47,629 nucleotides of DNA from an uncultured Rhodothermaceae bacterium (lineage in GTDB: Bacteria; Bacteroidota; Rhodothermia; Rhodothermales; Salinibacteraceae), in assembly GCA_913056335.1 (NCBI GenBank), contig CAJXLX010000012.1, positions 1 to 47,629 on the forward strand. Direction: 5' to 3'. Within the stretch, counting starts at the first letter, position 1, and the number at the start of each line of letters is the position of its first letter. This document shows, in pieces, positions 1 through 8,522 of the stretch. The notes beneath the pieces are model-generated. The model made no database searches, was not told the origin of the DNA, and saw only the letters and a program-made list of their open reading frames with translations. Both the position numbers and the translations under genes were made by a program.

Positions 1-541
1 CGTGGCCGCCAAGCCCGCCGATCTCGACGGCGATGTGGATGCGCTGCGGCGTACGCTGGATGCGTTTGTGGAGGTGCATGAAGCAGGACAAGCGCGGCAT
101 ATTGGCGTGAGCAACTTCTCGCCGAAGCTGCTCGACCAAACCGTGGCGCATCTGCCCGACGAAGCGCCCTTGTTTGCGCATCAGGCCGAGTACCATCCAT
201 TTCTGTCGCAGGAAGCCGTGCTTCAGCACGCACGCGAGCACGGCTACCTGTTCACGGCATATCGTCCGCTGGCGCGTGGGGCGGTGCTCCAAGACGAGCG
301 TCTTCAGGCGATTGCTAACCGGCACGGCAAGAGCGCGGCGCAGGTCACCGTTCGGTGGCTCATCCAGCAGCCCAACGTAGCCGCTATCCCAAAAGCTGCC
401 AGCGCCGCGCACCGCGTAAGCAACCTGGATGTGTTCGACTTTGCGCTCTCCGACGACGAGATGACCGCCATCCATAGCTTAGCGCGCGGCGAGCGCCAGA
501 TCGACCCGGCATTTGCGCCCGACTGGACGGCTGGAGCATAG
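1..541 (+). CDS. Aldo/keto reductase, C-terminal part (5' end outside window)
   Basis: This is the C-terminal part (about 179 residues) of a cytosolic NADPH-dependent aldo/keto reductase, the type that reduces small aldehydes or keto-sugars. The reading frame is open to the left edge, so the true start and the catalytic Tyr/Asp of the N-terminal half lie outside the window. Visible family motifs in order are GVSNFSPKLLDQ, HQAEYHPFL, AYRPLARG and a C-terminal QPNVAAIPKAAS followed by R and N, which in this family contacts the NADPH phosphate. This resembles the 2,5-diketogluconate reductase branch. The exact substrate cannot be told. Confidence 0.9.
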   Translation, partial: VAAKPADLDGDVDALRRTLDAFVEVHEAGQARHIGVSNFSPKLLDQTVAHLPDEAPLFAHQAEYHPFLSQEAVLQHAREHGYLFTAYRPLARGAVLQDERLQAIANRHGKSAAQVTVRWLIQQPNVAAIPKAASAAHRVSNLDVFDFALSDDEMTAIHSLARGERQIDPAFAPDWTAGA

Positions 542-731
542 CTCGTGGGCACATAGCTACTGCCTGAGGGAATGCAAACTGCAGTTCGACCGTCTTCTGC
601 TCCACATTCCGAAGGAGCCGCTACAGCGTTGTTTCAGGCCCTCATTTTTGTAAGCCTGCAAACAGCGTACACAATCTGCTTGTTGTACGGGAGAATTTTT
701 GCTTCTCCACTCTTATTCTTCCTGCCCTGCT

Positions 732-1502
732 ATGGCGAATCCATTTAAACGAACAACCGACCTGGTTACCAAGAAAGTTGGATTTGCGCTTCTACAGTTG
801 ATTGAACGTATTTTCGCACGATACTCGCTCCATGGTACCCCCACGTTTTTCAATAACGACGACTTTGCCTGGACCCAGATTCTGGAAGACAACTGGGCAG
901 CCATTCGCAACGAGTTGGATGAGGTTGTGCTAAAGCACCGTGAGCGGCTGCCTAACTTCCAAGAAATCTCAGAAGATCAAACTGCGATTACCAACGACGA
1001 TGATTGGAAGACCTTTTTCCTGTATGGGTTTGGGCACAAAGCAGAGAAGAACGCCGCCCGATGCCCAAAGACTACCGAGATCATTGAGCAGATTCCAGGA
1101 ATGAAGACGGGGTTCTTCTCGATTCTGTCGCCGGGCAAGCACATTCCTGCCCACCGTGGGCCGTACAAAGGGGTAATTCGTGTGCACCTTGGCTTGAAAG
1201 TGCCCGGTCCAAAAGAGCAGTGCCGCATCCGCGTAGGAAACGACTACCGCCACTGGGAGGAGGGCGAGGTAATGCTCTTCGACGATACGCGTGACCACGA
1301 GGTGTGGAATGATACCGATGGCGAGCGCGTTGTCCTCTTTCTGGATGTCGTGCGCCCGCTTGCTCCACCGCTTGATCGCATCAACCGGACGGTCATCAGC
1401 TTAATCGGCAAGTCGCCCTTCGTCCAGAATGCAAAGAAAAACCAGGAGCAGTGGGAAAGGAAGCTTGAGTCGGATGTAGGACCAGCCTCTGTTTTAGCGT
1501 AA
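732..1502 (+). CDS. Aspartyl/asparaginyl beta-hydroxylase family protein (LpxO-like)
   Basis: A 256-residue protein of the Fe(II)/2-oxoglutarate-dependent aspartyl/asparaginyl beta-hydroxylase family, which includes the lipid A hydroxylase LpxO. The core is clear: HIPAHRGPYKGVIRVHLGL around residues 137-155 (metal His141, Arg150), then RVGNDYRHWEEGE and a second His189 in FDDTRDHEVWND, followed by a conserved Arg in VVRP that should bind 2-oxoglutarate. No strong membrane anchor is visible. An in-frame TTG at 699 would add 11 residues, but it lies inside a GGAGAA/TTCTCC hairpin (690-708), so the ATG at 732 is preferred. The GNAT gene follows after 15 bp and may be co-transcribed. Whether the substrate is lipid A or a protein cannot be decided. 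Confidence 0.85.
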   Translation: MANPFKRTTDLVTKKVGFALLQLIERIFARYSLHGTPTFFNNDDFAWTQILEDNWAAIRNELDEVVLKHRERLPNFQEISEDQTAITNDDDWKTFFLYGFGHKAEKNAARCPKTTEIIEQIPGMKTGFFSILSPGKHIPAHRGPYKGVIRVHLGLKVPGPKEQCRIRVGNDYRHWEEGEVMLFDDTRDHEVWNDTDGERVVLFLDVVRPLAPPLDRINRTVISLIGKSPFVQNAKKNQEQWERKLESDVGPASVLA

Positions 1503-1517
1503 CGTTCCACCACATTC

Positions 1518-1973
1518 ATGCCTGATCTTTCCATCCGCCGTGCTACACTTAACGACCTGGACACGCTTGTGCGCTTCAATACTGCAATGGCACAAGAAAC
1601 CGAAGACAAAATGCTGAACGAGGAGACGCTTCGCTCAGGCATTCGTACACTGCTCCGTGACGAGCAGAAGGGGCGCTACTGGGTGGCGGAGCACGAAAAT
1701 CGCATAGCGGGAGCCCTCATGTGCACAACCGAATGGAGCGATTGGCGCAACGGCGCGTTCTGGTGGATTCAGAGCGTATACGTACGCCCAGAAATGCGTC
1801 GGCAGGGCGTATTTACAGCACTGTACGAGCATGTGCGCTCGAACGCACAGACCGCCCCTGACGTGTGCGGGCTGCGCCTCTACGTGGAACGCGAAAATGC
1901 TACCGCGCAGGCCACGTACGGAGCGATGGGCATGGCGCGCACGGCGTACCAGATGTACGAAACAGAAATGTAA
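1518..1973 (+). CDS. GNAT family N-acetyltransferase
   Basis: A 151-residue single-domain GNAT acetyltransferase, of usual length, which moves an acetyl group from acetyl-CoA to an amine. The acetyl-CoA pyrophosphate loop is seen as VYVRPEMRRQGVFTALYEHV (an R-x-x-G-x-A/G type motif), followed by the typical late segment RLYVERENATAQATYGAMGM, where the family carries an N-A-x-x-x-Y signature. The acceptor is unknown. The gene follows the LpxO-like gene by 15 bp and faces the thioesterase gene, leaving only 20 bp between the two stop codons. Confidence 0.9.
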   Translation: MPDLSIRRATLNDLDTLVRFNTAMAQETEDKMLNEETLRSGIRTLLRDEQKGRYWVAEHENRIAGALMCTTEWSDWRNGAFWWIQSVYVRPEMRRQGVFTALYEHVRSNAQTAPDVCGLRLYVERENATAQATYGAMGMARTAYQMYETEM

Positions 1974-1993
1974 TGTGCGTCTGCAGCGAGCCG

Positions 1994-2521
1994 TTACTCC
2001 TCGGCAATGCCAGCGGGAGTCAACGAGGAATGAGCAGGGGAATTGCCGTTCTTCTCATCAGCCAGTGCTACGTAGCGCCCCATGAAAGTGAATGCACACT
2101 CGCCAGCCGCTTCGATCTTGCACTTCAAGTCGAGACGAGCACGGCCCCAGCGATCGAGCATCGCCTGGAAGCGATCGAGCGCGTCTTCATTCGGGCGCTC
2201 GCAGACCACCGAAATGTTCTCGCAGACCGGCTTCAGGTATTCGATGTCGCTCTCTTGAATGATGACCTCAACCTGCTGCTTCATGTTATCAACCAGCTGA
2301 TGCATCATCGCCCAGCCGGTAACGGTTGCCAGCATGCTAAGGCTGCCGCCAAATGCTGTGCCCATGTGGTTGGCATTGGGCTTGAGCGGAGCCGACGCGC
2401 ACAGGCAGCCATCTTCTTTCGGGCTCAAGGAGAATTGCAGGTGCTCCGTGATCGGCATTTCCTGCATAATGAGCTGCTCCAGGTGCTCCAGCGCCTGTTC
2501 AGTCATAGACGTACGCGACAT
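1994..2521 (-). CDS. Hotdog-fold thioesterase, YiiD C-terminal type
   Basis: A 175-residue protein that matches the YiiD C-terminal thioesterase (hotdog) domain: the N-x-H-x-GTAFGGS active-site region is at residues 51-60, followed by LSMLATVTGWAMM. Enzymes of this group hydrolyse acyl-CoA-like thioesters or are uncharacterised homologues; the GNAT domain that YiiD of Enterobacteria carries is absent here, but a separate GNAT gene lies convergently next door. The ATG at 2521 is chosen because the 19 residues before it in the open frame look like leader, not domain. The C-terminal 15 residues are not part of the fold. Confidence 0.75.
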   Translation of the reverse strand: MSRTSMTEQALEHLEQLIMQEMPITEHLQFSLSPKEDGCLCASAPLKPNANHMGTAFGGSLSMLATVTGWAMMHQLVDNMKQQVEVIIQESDIEYLKPVCENISVVCERPNEDALDRFQAMLDRWGRARLDLKCKIEAAGECAFTFMGRYVALADEKNGNSPAHSSLTPAGIAEE

Positions 2522-2683
2522 AGTTGTATGCAATAAAGTCGGTTGCGTATGTGAAGCGATAAAACAAGTAGGATACAAAATACCATACGTCCCAGACGCT
2601 CACACGTTCTTTGCATCCATGAAGGATACGTGCGATGCGTTTCAGCATTAGGCCGTCTGACCATGTGCACATCCGCAATCGAC

Positions 2684-3385
2684 TCACACGTCTCCCTGTT
2701 GTGGCCGCAGTAGCACTTCTTCCATCACGGTACGATCAGAAAGCGCGTAGGCCTGCACGATCGTGTCGGCAATATCCGAAGCCGGCATAAGGCGTTTGGG
2801 GTCAATGTCGACGCCCTCCCATGTAGGGGTGTGGGTGGCGCCCGGAAAGACTGTTGTAACGCGCACCCCCTCATCTTTAGTTTCCTCGCGAACCACACGG
2901 GCCAGTCCGCGCAGCCCATGCTTGCTGGCGCAGTAGCCCGCATTGCCCGGATACGCTTGCAGCGATGCGACCGATGCTGTGTAGAACAGGTGCCCACTGC
3001 CTCGCTTGCGCATGGCGGGCAAGAAGGCCTGTGTGACAACAAACGCGGATGTCAGGTTCACGTCGATCTGGCTGCGAAAGTCCTCGGCCGTAAGTTCGCT
3101 GAGTGGCGCAGGCGTAAACGCCCCTGCGTTGTTCACAACCACATCGGGGGCGCCCCAGGTGTTGTGTACGCGCTCCGCCATGGTCGCAACCGCTTCGTCG
3201 TCGGTGACGTCGGTGGGACACACGAGCGGGGTGGCTCCGCGGTCGCGGCAGGTGGCGGCCACGGATTCAAGCTTGCCAGTGGAGCGAGCTACAAGCGCAA
3301 TGCGAGCATCATCGTAGTGTGCGGCAAAAGCTTCAGCAATGGCTGCGCCAATGCCCTGACTGGCACCGGTTACAACAATCGTCAT
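2684..3385 (-). CDS. Short-chain dehydrogenase, resembles sepiapterin reductase
   Basis: A 233-residue classical SDR. It shows the NAD(P) loop TGASQGIG (6-13), NNAG (85-88) and the catalytic Ser138, Tyr151 and Lys155 (YCASK). The C-terminal end RTVMEEVLLRPQQGDV closely resembles, from memory, the end of Chlorobium sepiapterin reductase (RTVVEEIILRPTSGDI). It is the last of three minus-strand genes after a PTPS and folE, with 62 bp between folE and this gene. That order gives the three steps GTP to dihydroneopterin triphosphate to 6-pyruvoyl-tetrahydropterin to tetrahydrobiopterin. The SDR fold is certain; the sepiapterin reductase role is inference, and a general 3-oxoacyl reductase is the alternative. 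The ATG at 3385 directly precedes the Rossmann strand. Confidence 0.88.
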   Translation of the reverse strand: MTIVVTGASQGIGAAIAEAFAAHYDDARIALVARSTGKLESVAATCRDRGATPLVCPTDVTDDEAVATMAERVHNTWGAPDVVVNNAGAFTPAPLSELTAEDFRSQIDVNLTSAFVVTQAFLPAMRKRGSGHLFYTASVASLQAYPGNAGYCASKHGLRGLARVVREETKDEGVRVTTVFPGATHTPTWEGVDIDPKRLMPASDIADTIVQAYALSDRTVMEEVLLRPQQGDV

Positions 3386-3447
3386 AATAACGGAATCACC
3401 GTAATGAGAAAACATGCGTCGCCCAGCCATCCAGCCGGTACGGCTGC

Positions 3448-4101
3448 TTAGCTGCGAACCAAACGCATGAATTCGTCACGGGTGCTATGGTTGCGAAAGG
3501 CCCCGCTTACAGCGCTGGTGGTAGTGCAAGAGTTCTGTTTTTCGACTCCGCGCATCATCATGCACAAATGTTGCGCTTCAATCACAACGGCCGCGCCCTG
3601 CGGCTGAAGCACCTCGTCGATCGCCTCCCGGATCTGCAGGGTAAGCCGCTCTTGCACCTGCAGGCGACGCGCAAAGACCTCTACGGTACGGGGAATCTTA
3701 CTCAAGCCCACAATGTGTCCATCCGGGATATAGGCGACATGGGCTTTCCCAAAAAACGGAAGCATATGGTGCTCACACAACGAGTACACCTCGATGTCTT
3801 TCACCAAAATGATCTCGTTGTAGGTCTCCTCAAACATAGCTTGCTTGAGGATGGCCTTGGGGTCTTGGGCATAGCCTTGCGTTAGGAACTGATACGCTTT
3901 CGCTACCCGTTCGGGCGTCTTGAGCAGCCCCTCGCGCTCGGGATCTTCGCCGAGCTTTTGGATAATGGATCCAACATGGTCGGCCACATCACGGGTCGTC
4001 TCCGCATCGTACATGTCGCGGCGCTCGTAGTGGGTCGGGTAGTCGCCTACCACCGTTCCGTTTTCGACAATGTCGTCGGTTACAATCTTCTTCTCAGCCA
4101 T
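3448..4101 (-). CDS. folE: GTP cyclohydrolase I
   Basis: A 217-residue GTP cyclohydrolase I (type IA), which opens GTP to 7,8-dihydroneopterin triphosphate, the first step of folate and of tetrahydrobiopterin synthesis. The zinc ligands Cys109, His112 (in CEHHM) and Cys180 (in [12 protein letters not shown]) and the catalytic histidines His111 and His178 are all present. Length is as in E. coli, with a roughly 30-residue acidic N-terminal extension. It lies between a PTPS gene (73 bp upstream) and an SDR (62 bp downstream) on the same strand, probably as one transcript. A folate role is equally possible, but no other folate synthesis gene is beside it. Confidence 0.97.
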   Translation of the reverse strand: MAEKKIVTDDIVENGTVVGDYPTHYERRDMYDAETTRDVADHVGSIIQKLGEDPEREGLLKTPERVAKAYQFLTQGYAQDPKAILKQAMFEETYNEIILVKDIEVYSLCEHHMLPFFGKAHVAYIPDGHIVGLSKIPRTVEVFARRLQVQERLTLQIREAIDEVLQPQGAAVVIEAQHLCMMMRGVEKQNSCTTTSAVSGAFRNHSTRDEFMRLVRS

Positions 4102-4174
4102 GGGTTACCAGAGAGCAAGCAAACAAAATAAAAACAAGCCAGGCAGCAATGTGCAAGTGGTTCTTGCAGGAGGC

Positions 4175-4597
4175 CTACGACGATTCGCCCCGATATTCAG
4201 CAAAGTTGCGTGGGGTCTCGTACAGGCGGATACAATGCAACGTGCCACCTGGCAACGTGCCTTCCAGTTCGTTCCAGATCGCCACCACGAAGTTCTCCGT
4301 TGACGGAATAATACCGTCCATAAAGTCGACGTCAAGGTTTAAGTTTTTGTGGTCCACCTTGTCGATGATACGCTCGTGCAGGATCGACTTGAGACGTCCC
4401 AGATCGATTACGTAGCCAGTATCAGGATCGGGCGTGCCCGCTACGGTCACCTCCAGTTCATAGTTGTGGCCGTGCCAGTTTGGATGGTTGCAGGCTCCAA
4501 ACGCGTCTTCGTTCCAGGCCTCCGACTTTTCGGGGTTGTGCAGCCGATGTGCTGCGTTGAAGTGCGTCTTGCGTGTAACGTAAACAGTAGACGGCAT
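4175..4597 (-). CDS. 6-pyruvoyl-tetrahydropterin synthase, eukaryote-type motif
   Basis: A 140-residue protein of the PTPS/QueD family. Zinc ligands are His17, His42 and His44, the catalytic Cys is Cys36, and Asp82-His83 and Glu127 complete the active site. The metal motif is CNHPNWHGHNY, with five residues between Cys and the HGH; mammalian PTPS has CNNPNGHGHNY, while E. coli QueD has the shorter CGRLHGH. The segments VDHKNLNLDV and STENFVVAIW also match animal PTPS closely. This favours formation of 6-pyruvoyl-tetrahydropterin over the queuosine precursor 6-carboxy-tetrahydropterin. It is the first gene of a PTPS-folE-SDR unit. In-frame ATGs at 4609 and 4597 are both possible; the latter fits the family start. 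Confidence 0.88.
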   Translation of the reverse strand: MPSTVYVTRKTHFNAAHRLHNPEKSEAWNEDAFGACNHPNWHGHNYELEVTVAGTPDPDTGYVIDLGRLKSILHERIIDKVDHKNLNLDVDFMDGIIPSTENFVVAIWNELEGTLPGGTLHCIRLYETPRNFAEYRGESS

Positions 4598-4858
4598 AAC
4601 GCCAGGCATTCTCAATGGAAATACGTACATCCTCCAGCGCTGTGACGCACCCGTGTAGGGATTTGAGCGAAGCGCACGGGGGATACAATCAGACCGTAGC
4701 CCTCTCGGAAGGTTCACCGTGCCTACTGAAGTGTTACAGTTCTACCAGGGTGTCTTCCGCAACATGTAGCTGCATACGTAATATGAGGCATCGTCGTACG
4801 TGCCAGTTTCTTTATACTGTGCACCGCTCTATTTCCCTGGATTATGCGAATGCCCCGT

Positions 4859-5221
4859 ATGAGTACCGATCCAGCTGCTTCCGAACCTACTATCTTTCAG
4901 AAGATCCTTGACGGCGATGTGCCCGCCGATATTGTGTACGAGGATGAGCAGTGCATCGCCTTCCACGACATAAACCCCCAGGCCCCCACGCACATCCTTG
5001 TGATCCCGCGTAAGCCGATTCCGACAATTGACGACATCGGCCCCGACGACGAGGCCCTCGTGGGTCACTTGTTTCGCGTGGCGAGCACGGTTGCCGAGCA
5101 GGCAGGACTCGACAACGGGTACCGCACGGTCATCAACTGCGGCGACGACGGGCAACAGACGGTGAACCACGTGCACGTGCATGTGCTGGGCGGCCGCACG
5201 TTGCAATGGCCGCCCGGATGA
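4859..5221 (+). CDS. HIT family nucleotide-binding protein (HINT-like)
   Basis: A 120-residue histidine-triad protein of the HINT branch, which hydrolyses AMP-lysine or other adenosine phosphoramidates. The triad HVHVHV is at residues 104-109, preceded by the NHVH loop, and the N-terminal IFQKILDGDVPADIVYEDE and THILVIPRKPI segments are typical. Length matches the family. Two further ATGs in frame (4844 and 4850) would add five or three residues. It is followed after 51 bp by coaE on the same strand. Confidence 0.93.
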   Translation: MSTDPAASEPTIFQKILDGDVPADIVYEDEQCIAFHDINPQAPTHILVIPRKPIPTIDDIGPDDEALVGHLFRVASTVAEQAGLDNGYRTVINCGDDGQQTVNHVHVHVLGGRTLQWPPG

Positions 5222-5272
5222 TGGCATTCCTCGGCCCTGATTCTGTCCCCCTCATTCTCCCCCACCCGTACC

Positions 5273-5896
5273 GTGATTACCTTAGGACTTACCGGCGGCA
5301 TTGGAAGCGGAAAAAGCACTGCCTGCCGCATGCTCGACGACATGGGTGCCCGCGTCTTTTACGCTGACAAGGTAGCGAAAGACATCATGCAGAACGATGC
5401 GGATGCGCGAGCGCTCATTCGCGACACGTTTGGGGCAACCAGCTACAACGAGCATGGCTCGCTGAACCGCTCGTACTTGGCGGCACAGGTCTTCAGCGAC
5501 CCGTCGAAGCTCGCAAAGCTCAACGCCATTGTGCATCCACTTGTGTTCGATGCGTTTGAGGAGGCCAAGGCCCAGGCTCAGTCCGATGGCGTAGAGCTGC
5601 TCGTGCACGAAGCAGCGCTCTTGTTCGAAGCCGGAGGCGATGCCCATGTTGACTACGTGGCCGTGGTCACTGCGCCCGATGACGTGCGCATCCAGCGCGT
5701 GATGCAGCGCGACGACACCACCGAGCGCGCCGTGCGCGACCGGATGCAGCACCAGCTTCCGCAAGCCGAAATCCGGGACCGCGCAGACTTCGTCATCCCC
5801 AACAATGCCAACCGCGACGCTCTCCAGGATGAAGTGCGTCGTCTGTACGAGCAGTTGACGACCGAAGCGAAAGCCGCCTCCGATCCGACAGCATAG
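5273..5896 (+). CDS. coaE: Dephospho-CoA kinase
   Basis: A 207-residue dephospho-CoA kinase, the last enzyme of coenzyme A synthesis (ATP-dependent phosphorylation of the 3' hydroxyl of the ribose). The P-loop GGIGSGKS is at residues 8-15; DADARALIRDTFG, HPLVFDAFEEA and HEAALLFEAG follow as in the family. It begins with GTG at 5273, directly before the first beta strand ITLGLTGG, so the start is well fixed. It lies 51 bp after the HIT gene. Confidence 0.95.
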   Translation: MITLGLTGGIGSGKSTACRMLDDMGARVFYADKVAKDIMQNDADARALIRDTFGATSYNEHGSLNRSYLAAQVFSDPSKLAKLNAIVHPLVFDAFEEAKAQAQSDGVELLVHEAALLFEAGGDAHVDYVAVVTAPDDVRIQRVMQRDDTTERAVRDRMQHQLPQAEIRDRADFVIPNNANRDALQDEVRRLYEQLTTEAKAASDPTA

Positions 5897-5982
5897 TCGA
5901 CTGAATAGAATAGAACGGAACGCCCCAACCCCAAAACTTCCATGAATTGATCCGATCTCGAATCCCCCGACCGCGGTAAGCA

Positions 5983-6012
5983 TTGACACTATACCCGCAC
6001 GGCTCGTATGCT
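5983..6012 (+). promoter_or_regulatory. Sigma70-type promoter of tRNA-Val
   Basis: A perfect TTGACA -35 box (5983-5988) is followed after 18 bp by TATGCT (6007-6012) as -10 box. The tRNA starts 36 bp downstream of it. The stretch just after the -10 is GC-rich (GCGGCGCGAG), as in stable-RNA promoters under growth-rate control. This is the strongest promoter-like sequence seen in the window. Confidence 0.75.
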
Positions 6013-6048
6013 ATGCGGCGCGAGGTGCGAAGCGCCTCCTCACTACAC

Positions 6049-6122
6049 GGGTCTATAGCTCAGTTGGTTAGAGCGCTACGTTGACATCGTAGAGGTCAGT
6101 GGTTCGAGTCCACTTAGACCCA
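6049..6122 (+). tRNA. tRNA-Val (anticodon GAC)
   Basis: A complete cloverleaf of 74 nt. The acceptor stem pairs GGGTCTA (6049-6055) with TAGACCC (6115-6121), the D stem is GCTC/GAGC, and the anticodon stem CTACG/CGTAG encloses TTGACAT with anticodon GAC at 6083-6085, which reads GUC and GUU. The T stem AGTGG/CCACT encloses TTCGAGT. The discriminator is A6122 and is followed by CCG, so the 3' CCA is not encoded and must be added by tRNA nucleotidyltransferase. Confidence 0.97.
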
Positions 6123-6308
6123 CCGTTTCATTCTGTTCGATGCTCTGGCCTTCCTCCCATGTTTTACCTGCCCCCCTATATTCGGTCGCTCATGCGAACG
6201 CCGAATGTGGCAGGTGCGTGATGCCAGTGAGCCACGTTCTTAACTGCGAGGCGTTCTTAGCTTGCAGCGTAATTTGCTAAGTGCGCTCGTCGCCCGCCTG
6301 CTTCTGCT

Positions 6309-6345
6309 AAAGCGCTCTGTCCTTGCGATGGAGCGCTTTTTGTTT
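6309..6345 (+). terminator. Intrinsic terminator or leader attenuator before thrS
   Basis: A 9-bp perfect stem, AAAGCGCTC (6309-6317) with GAGCGCTTT (6331-6339), closes a 13-nt loop and runs into TTTTTGTTT. It sits only 22 bp before the thrS ATG and about 190 bp after tRNA-Val. It may end the tRNA transcript or act as an attenuator in the thrS leader. Two weaker dyads lie upstream: ATTCGG/CCGAAT near 6180-6206 and CTTAGC/GCTAAG near 6257-6282. Confidence 0.75.
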
Positions 6346-6367
6346 GATGACTTACGCCCTTGCTTCC

Positions 6368-8335
6368 ATGCCCAACGCCACCACCAACTCCATCACGATC
6401 ACGCTGCCCGACGGCTCTACCCGCACGTACGATGCGGGCACAACAGGCCGCGAAATTGCCGAAAGCATTGGCGCCGGGCATGCCCGCGCCGCGCTCGCTA
6501 TCACGGTGAACGGAACAGTGCAAGATCTGGAGCGCCCCATCACCGAATCGGCCGAGATTGCGATTCTGACGTGGGACGACGACGAAGGCAAGGAGACGTT
6601 CTGGCACTCGTCGGCGCACCTTATGGCCGAGGCGCTGCAGGCGTTGTATCCGGACGTACAGTTTACCATTGGCCCGCCCATTGAGCGCGGCTTCTACTAC
6701 GACGTGGACCTGGGCGATGCGACGCTCTCGGCGGATGACTTGGACGCTATCGAATCCAAAATGAAGGAGCTGGCCCAGCGCGACGTGGCCTACGAGCGGC
6801 GCGAGGTCTCCAAAGATGAGGCCCTTGCGTACTACGAAGACCAGGGCAACCCGTACAAGCTGGAGCTCATTGAGGACCTCGACGATGGGGAGATTACGTT
6901 CTACGAACAGGGTAGCTTTACGGACCTCTGCCGCGGCCCGCACATCCCGTCGACGGGGCGCATCAAGTATCCGAAGCTGCTATCGGTAGCTGGCGCGTAC
7001 TGGCGCGGCGACGAGTCGAATCCTCAGCTTACGCGCATCTACGGCATCAGCTTCCCCAAGAAGAAGATGCTGGATGCGTTCTTGGAGCAGCGCCGCCTGG
7101 CCAAGGAGCGCGATCACCGCAAGCTGGGCAAAGAGCTGAACCTGTTCACGTTCAATGCCGATGTGGTGGGCCCCGGCTTGCCCATGTGGCTGCCCAAGGG
7201 CGCTACGCTCCGCGAAACGCTGGCCGACCTGCTCAAAGACGAACAGCTGAAGCGCGGATACGAGCCGGTCGTGTCGCCCCACATTGGCCGCCTGGCGCTC
7301 TACCGCACGAGCGGGCACTATCCGTACTACAAAGACAGCCAGTTTCCGCCCATGCACTTTGGCGGCGAGGGCGATGAGGAGGACGGCTACCTCCTGAAGC
7401 CGATGAACTGCCCGCATCACGTCATGATGTACAAGCACGATATGCACTCGTACCGCGATCTGCCGGTGCGCTTCGCCGAGTTTGGCACGGTGTACCGCAA
7501 CGAGCAGAGCGGCGAGCTGGGCGGGCTGACCCGCGTGCGTGGTTTTACCCAAGACGATGCGCACATCTTCTGTACGCCCGAGCAGGTGAAAGCCGAATTC
7601 AAAGACGTCATTGACCTGACGCTGAAGGTGCTGGGCGCGCTCGACTTTACTGAGTTCACCGCTCAGATCTCGCTGCGCGACCCGCAAAACACTGACAAGT
7701 ACGTGGGCGACGATGCACTGTGGACGCAAGCTGAACAGGCCATCCGCGAGGCCGCCGAAGAGATGGACCTCGACACGGTCGAGAAAACCGGCGAGGCGGC
7801 GTTCTACGGACCCAAGCTTGACTTTATGGTCGAAGACGCGCTGAGCCGCGAATGGCAGCTGGGCACCATCCAGGTGGACTACAACCTGCCCGAGCGCTTC
7901 GATCTTACCTATGTGGATGCAGAGGACGAGCGCCAGCGGCCCGTCATGATTCACCGTGCCCCGTTTGGCTCGCTGGAGCGCTTCATTGGTGTCTTGATTG
8001 AGCACTGCGGCGGCAACTTCCCGTCGTGGCTTGCGCCGGTGCAAGCCGTCGTCATTCCGGTGGGCTCAGACTTCAACGACTACGCCGAAGACGTAGCCAC
8101 CCAGCTACGCGATGCCGACCTGCGGGTTAAGGTTGATGCAAGCGATGACACTGTCGGCTACAAGATTCGCGAGGCCGAGACGCAGAAGATCCCGTACATG
8201 CTTGTGGTCGGCGGGCGTGAGGAAGAAGCAGGTACCGTGGCCGTGCGTGCCCACGGCGACGGGCAGCAAGATGTGATTTCCGTAGCGGCATTCATCGAGA
8301 AGATGCAAGCCGAACGTGAGGCCGCCTGGTCGTAG
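6368..8335 (+). CDS. thrS: Threonyl-tRNA synthetase
   Basis: A 655-residue class II threonyl-tRNA synthetase with the full bacterial domain set: N-terminal TGS domain (about 8-68), editing domain with the HxxxH motif His80/His84 (HSSAH), catalytic core and C-terminal anticodon-binding domain (about 560-655). The catalytic zinc ligand Cys348 in MNCPHH is present, as are motif 2 (EFGTVYRNE) and motif 3 (HRAPFGSLERF). Upstream ATGs at 6323 and 6347 are in frame, but the first lies in the terminator hairpin and the added residues are not conserved-looking, so 6368 is chosen. It heads the usual thrS-infC-rpmI-rplT-pheS-pheT order. Confidence 0.97.
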   Translation: MPNATTNSITITLPDGSTRTYDAGTTGREIAESIGAGHARAALAITVNGTVQDLERPITESAEIAILTWDDDEGKETFWHSSAHLMAEALQALYPDVQFTIGPPIERGFYYDVDLGDATLSADDLDAIESKMKELAQRDVAYERREVSKDEALAYYEDQGNPYKLELIEDLDDGEITFYEQGSFTDLCRGPHIPSTGRIKYPKLLSVAGAYWRGDESNPQLTRIYGISFPKKKMLDAFLEQRRLAKERDHRKLGKELNLFTFNADVVGPGLPMWLPKGATLRETLADLLKDEQLKRGYEPVVSPHIGRLALYRTSGHYPYYKDSQFPPMHFGGEGDEEDGYLLKPMNCPHHVMMYKHDMHSYRDLPVRFAEFGTVYRNEQSGELGGLTRVRGFTQDDAHIFCTPEQVKAEFKDVIDLTLKVLGALDFTEFTAQISLRDPQNTDKYVGDDALWTQAEQAIREAAEEMDLDTVEKTGEAAFYGPKLDFMVEDALSREWQLGTIQVDYNLPERFDLTYVDAEDERQRPVMIHRAPFGSLERFIGVLIEHCGGNFPSWLAPVQAVVIPVGSDFNDYAEDVATQLRDADLRVKVDASDDTVGYKIREAETQKIPYMLVVGGREEEAGTVAVRAHGDGQQDVISVAAFIEKMQAEREAAWS

Positions 8336-8522
8336 GCGAAAGGGCCAGCCGACCGTCTGATCCAGGCGTTGCAGAAGAGGCTGCACGGCATCTCTGCCTA
8401 TCAACGGCGGCTCCTTTGCAGCCAACGAGACGGCGCTCAGAAATGGAACCCGTTGTTGGCACGATGCGTGCGAATCTATCCGTAAATCACGCAACTATTC
8501 CTGAACAAACCCCCAACTTACT

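Noticed and set aside
699-731. TTG start of the LpxO-like gene
   Set aside because: It lies inside a GGAGAA/TTCTCC hairpin and adds 11 residues not needed by the fold; the ATG at 732 is simpler.
6323-6367. Upstream thrS start at 6323
   Set aside because: It would place the start inside the terminator hairpin, and the TGS domain begins only after 6368.
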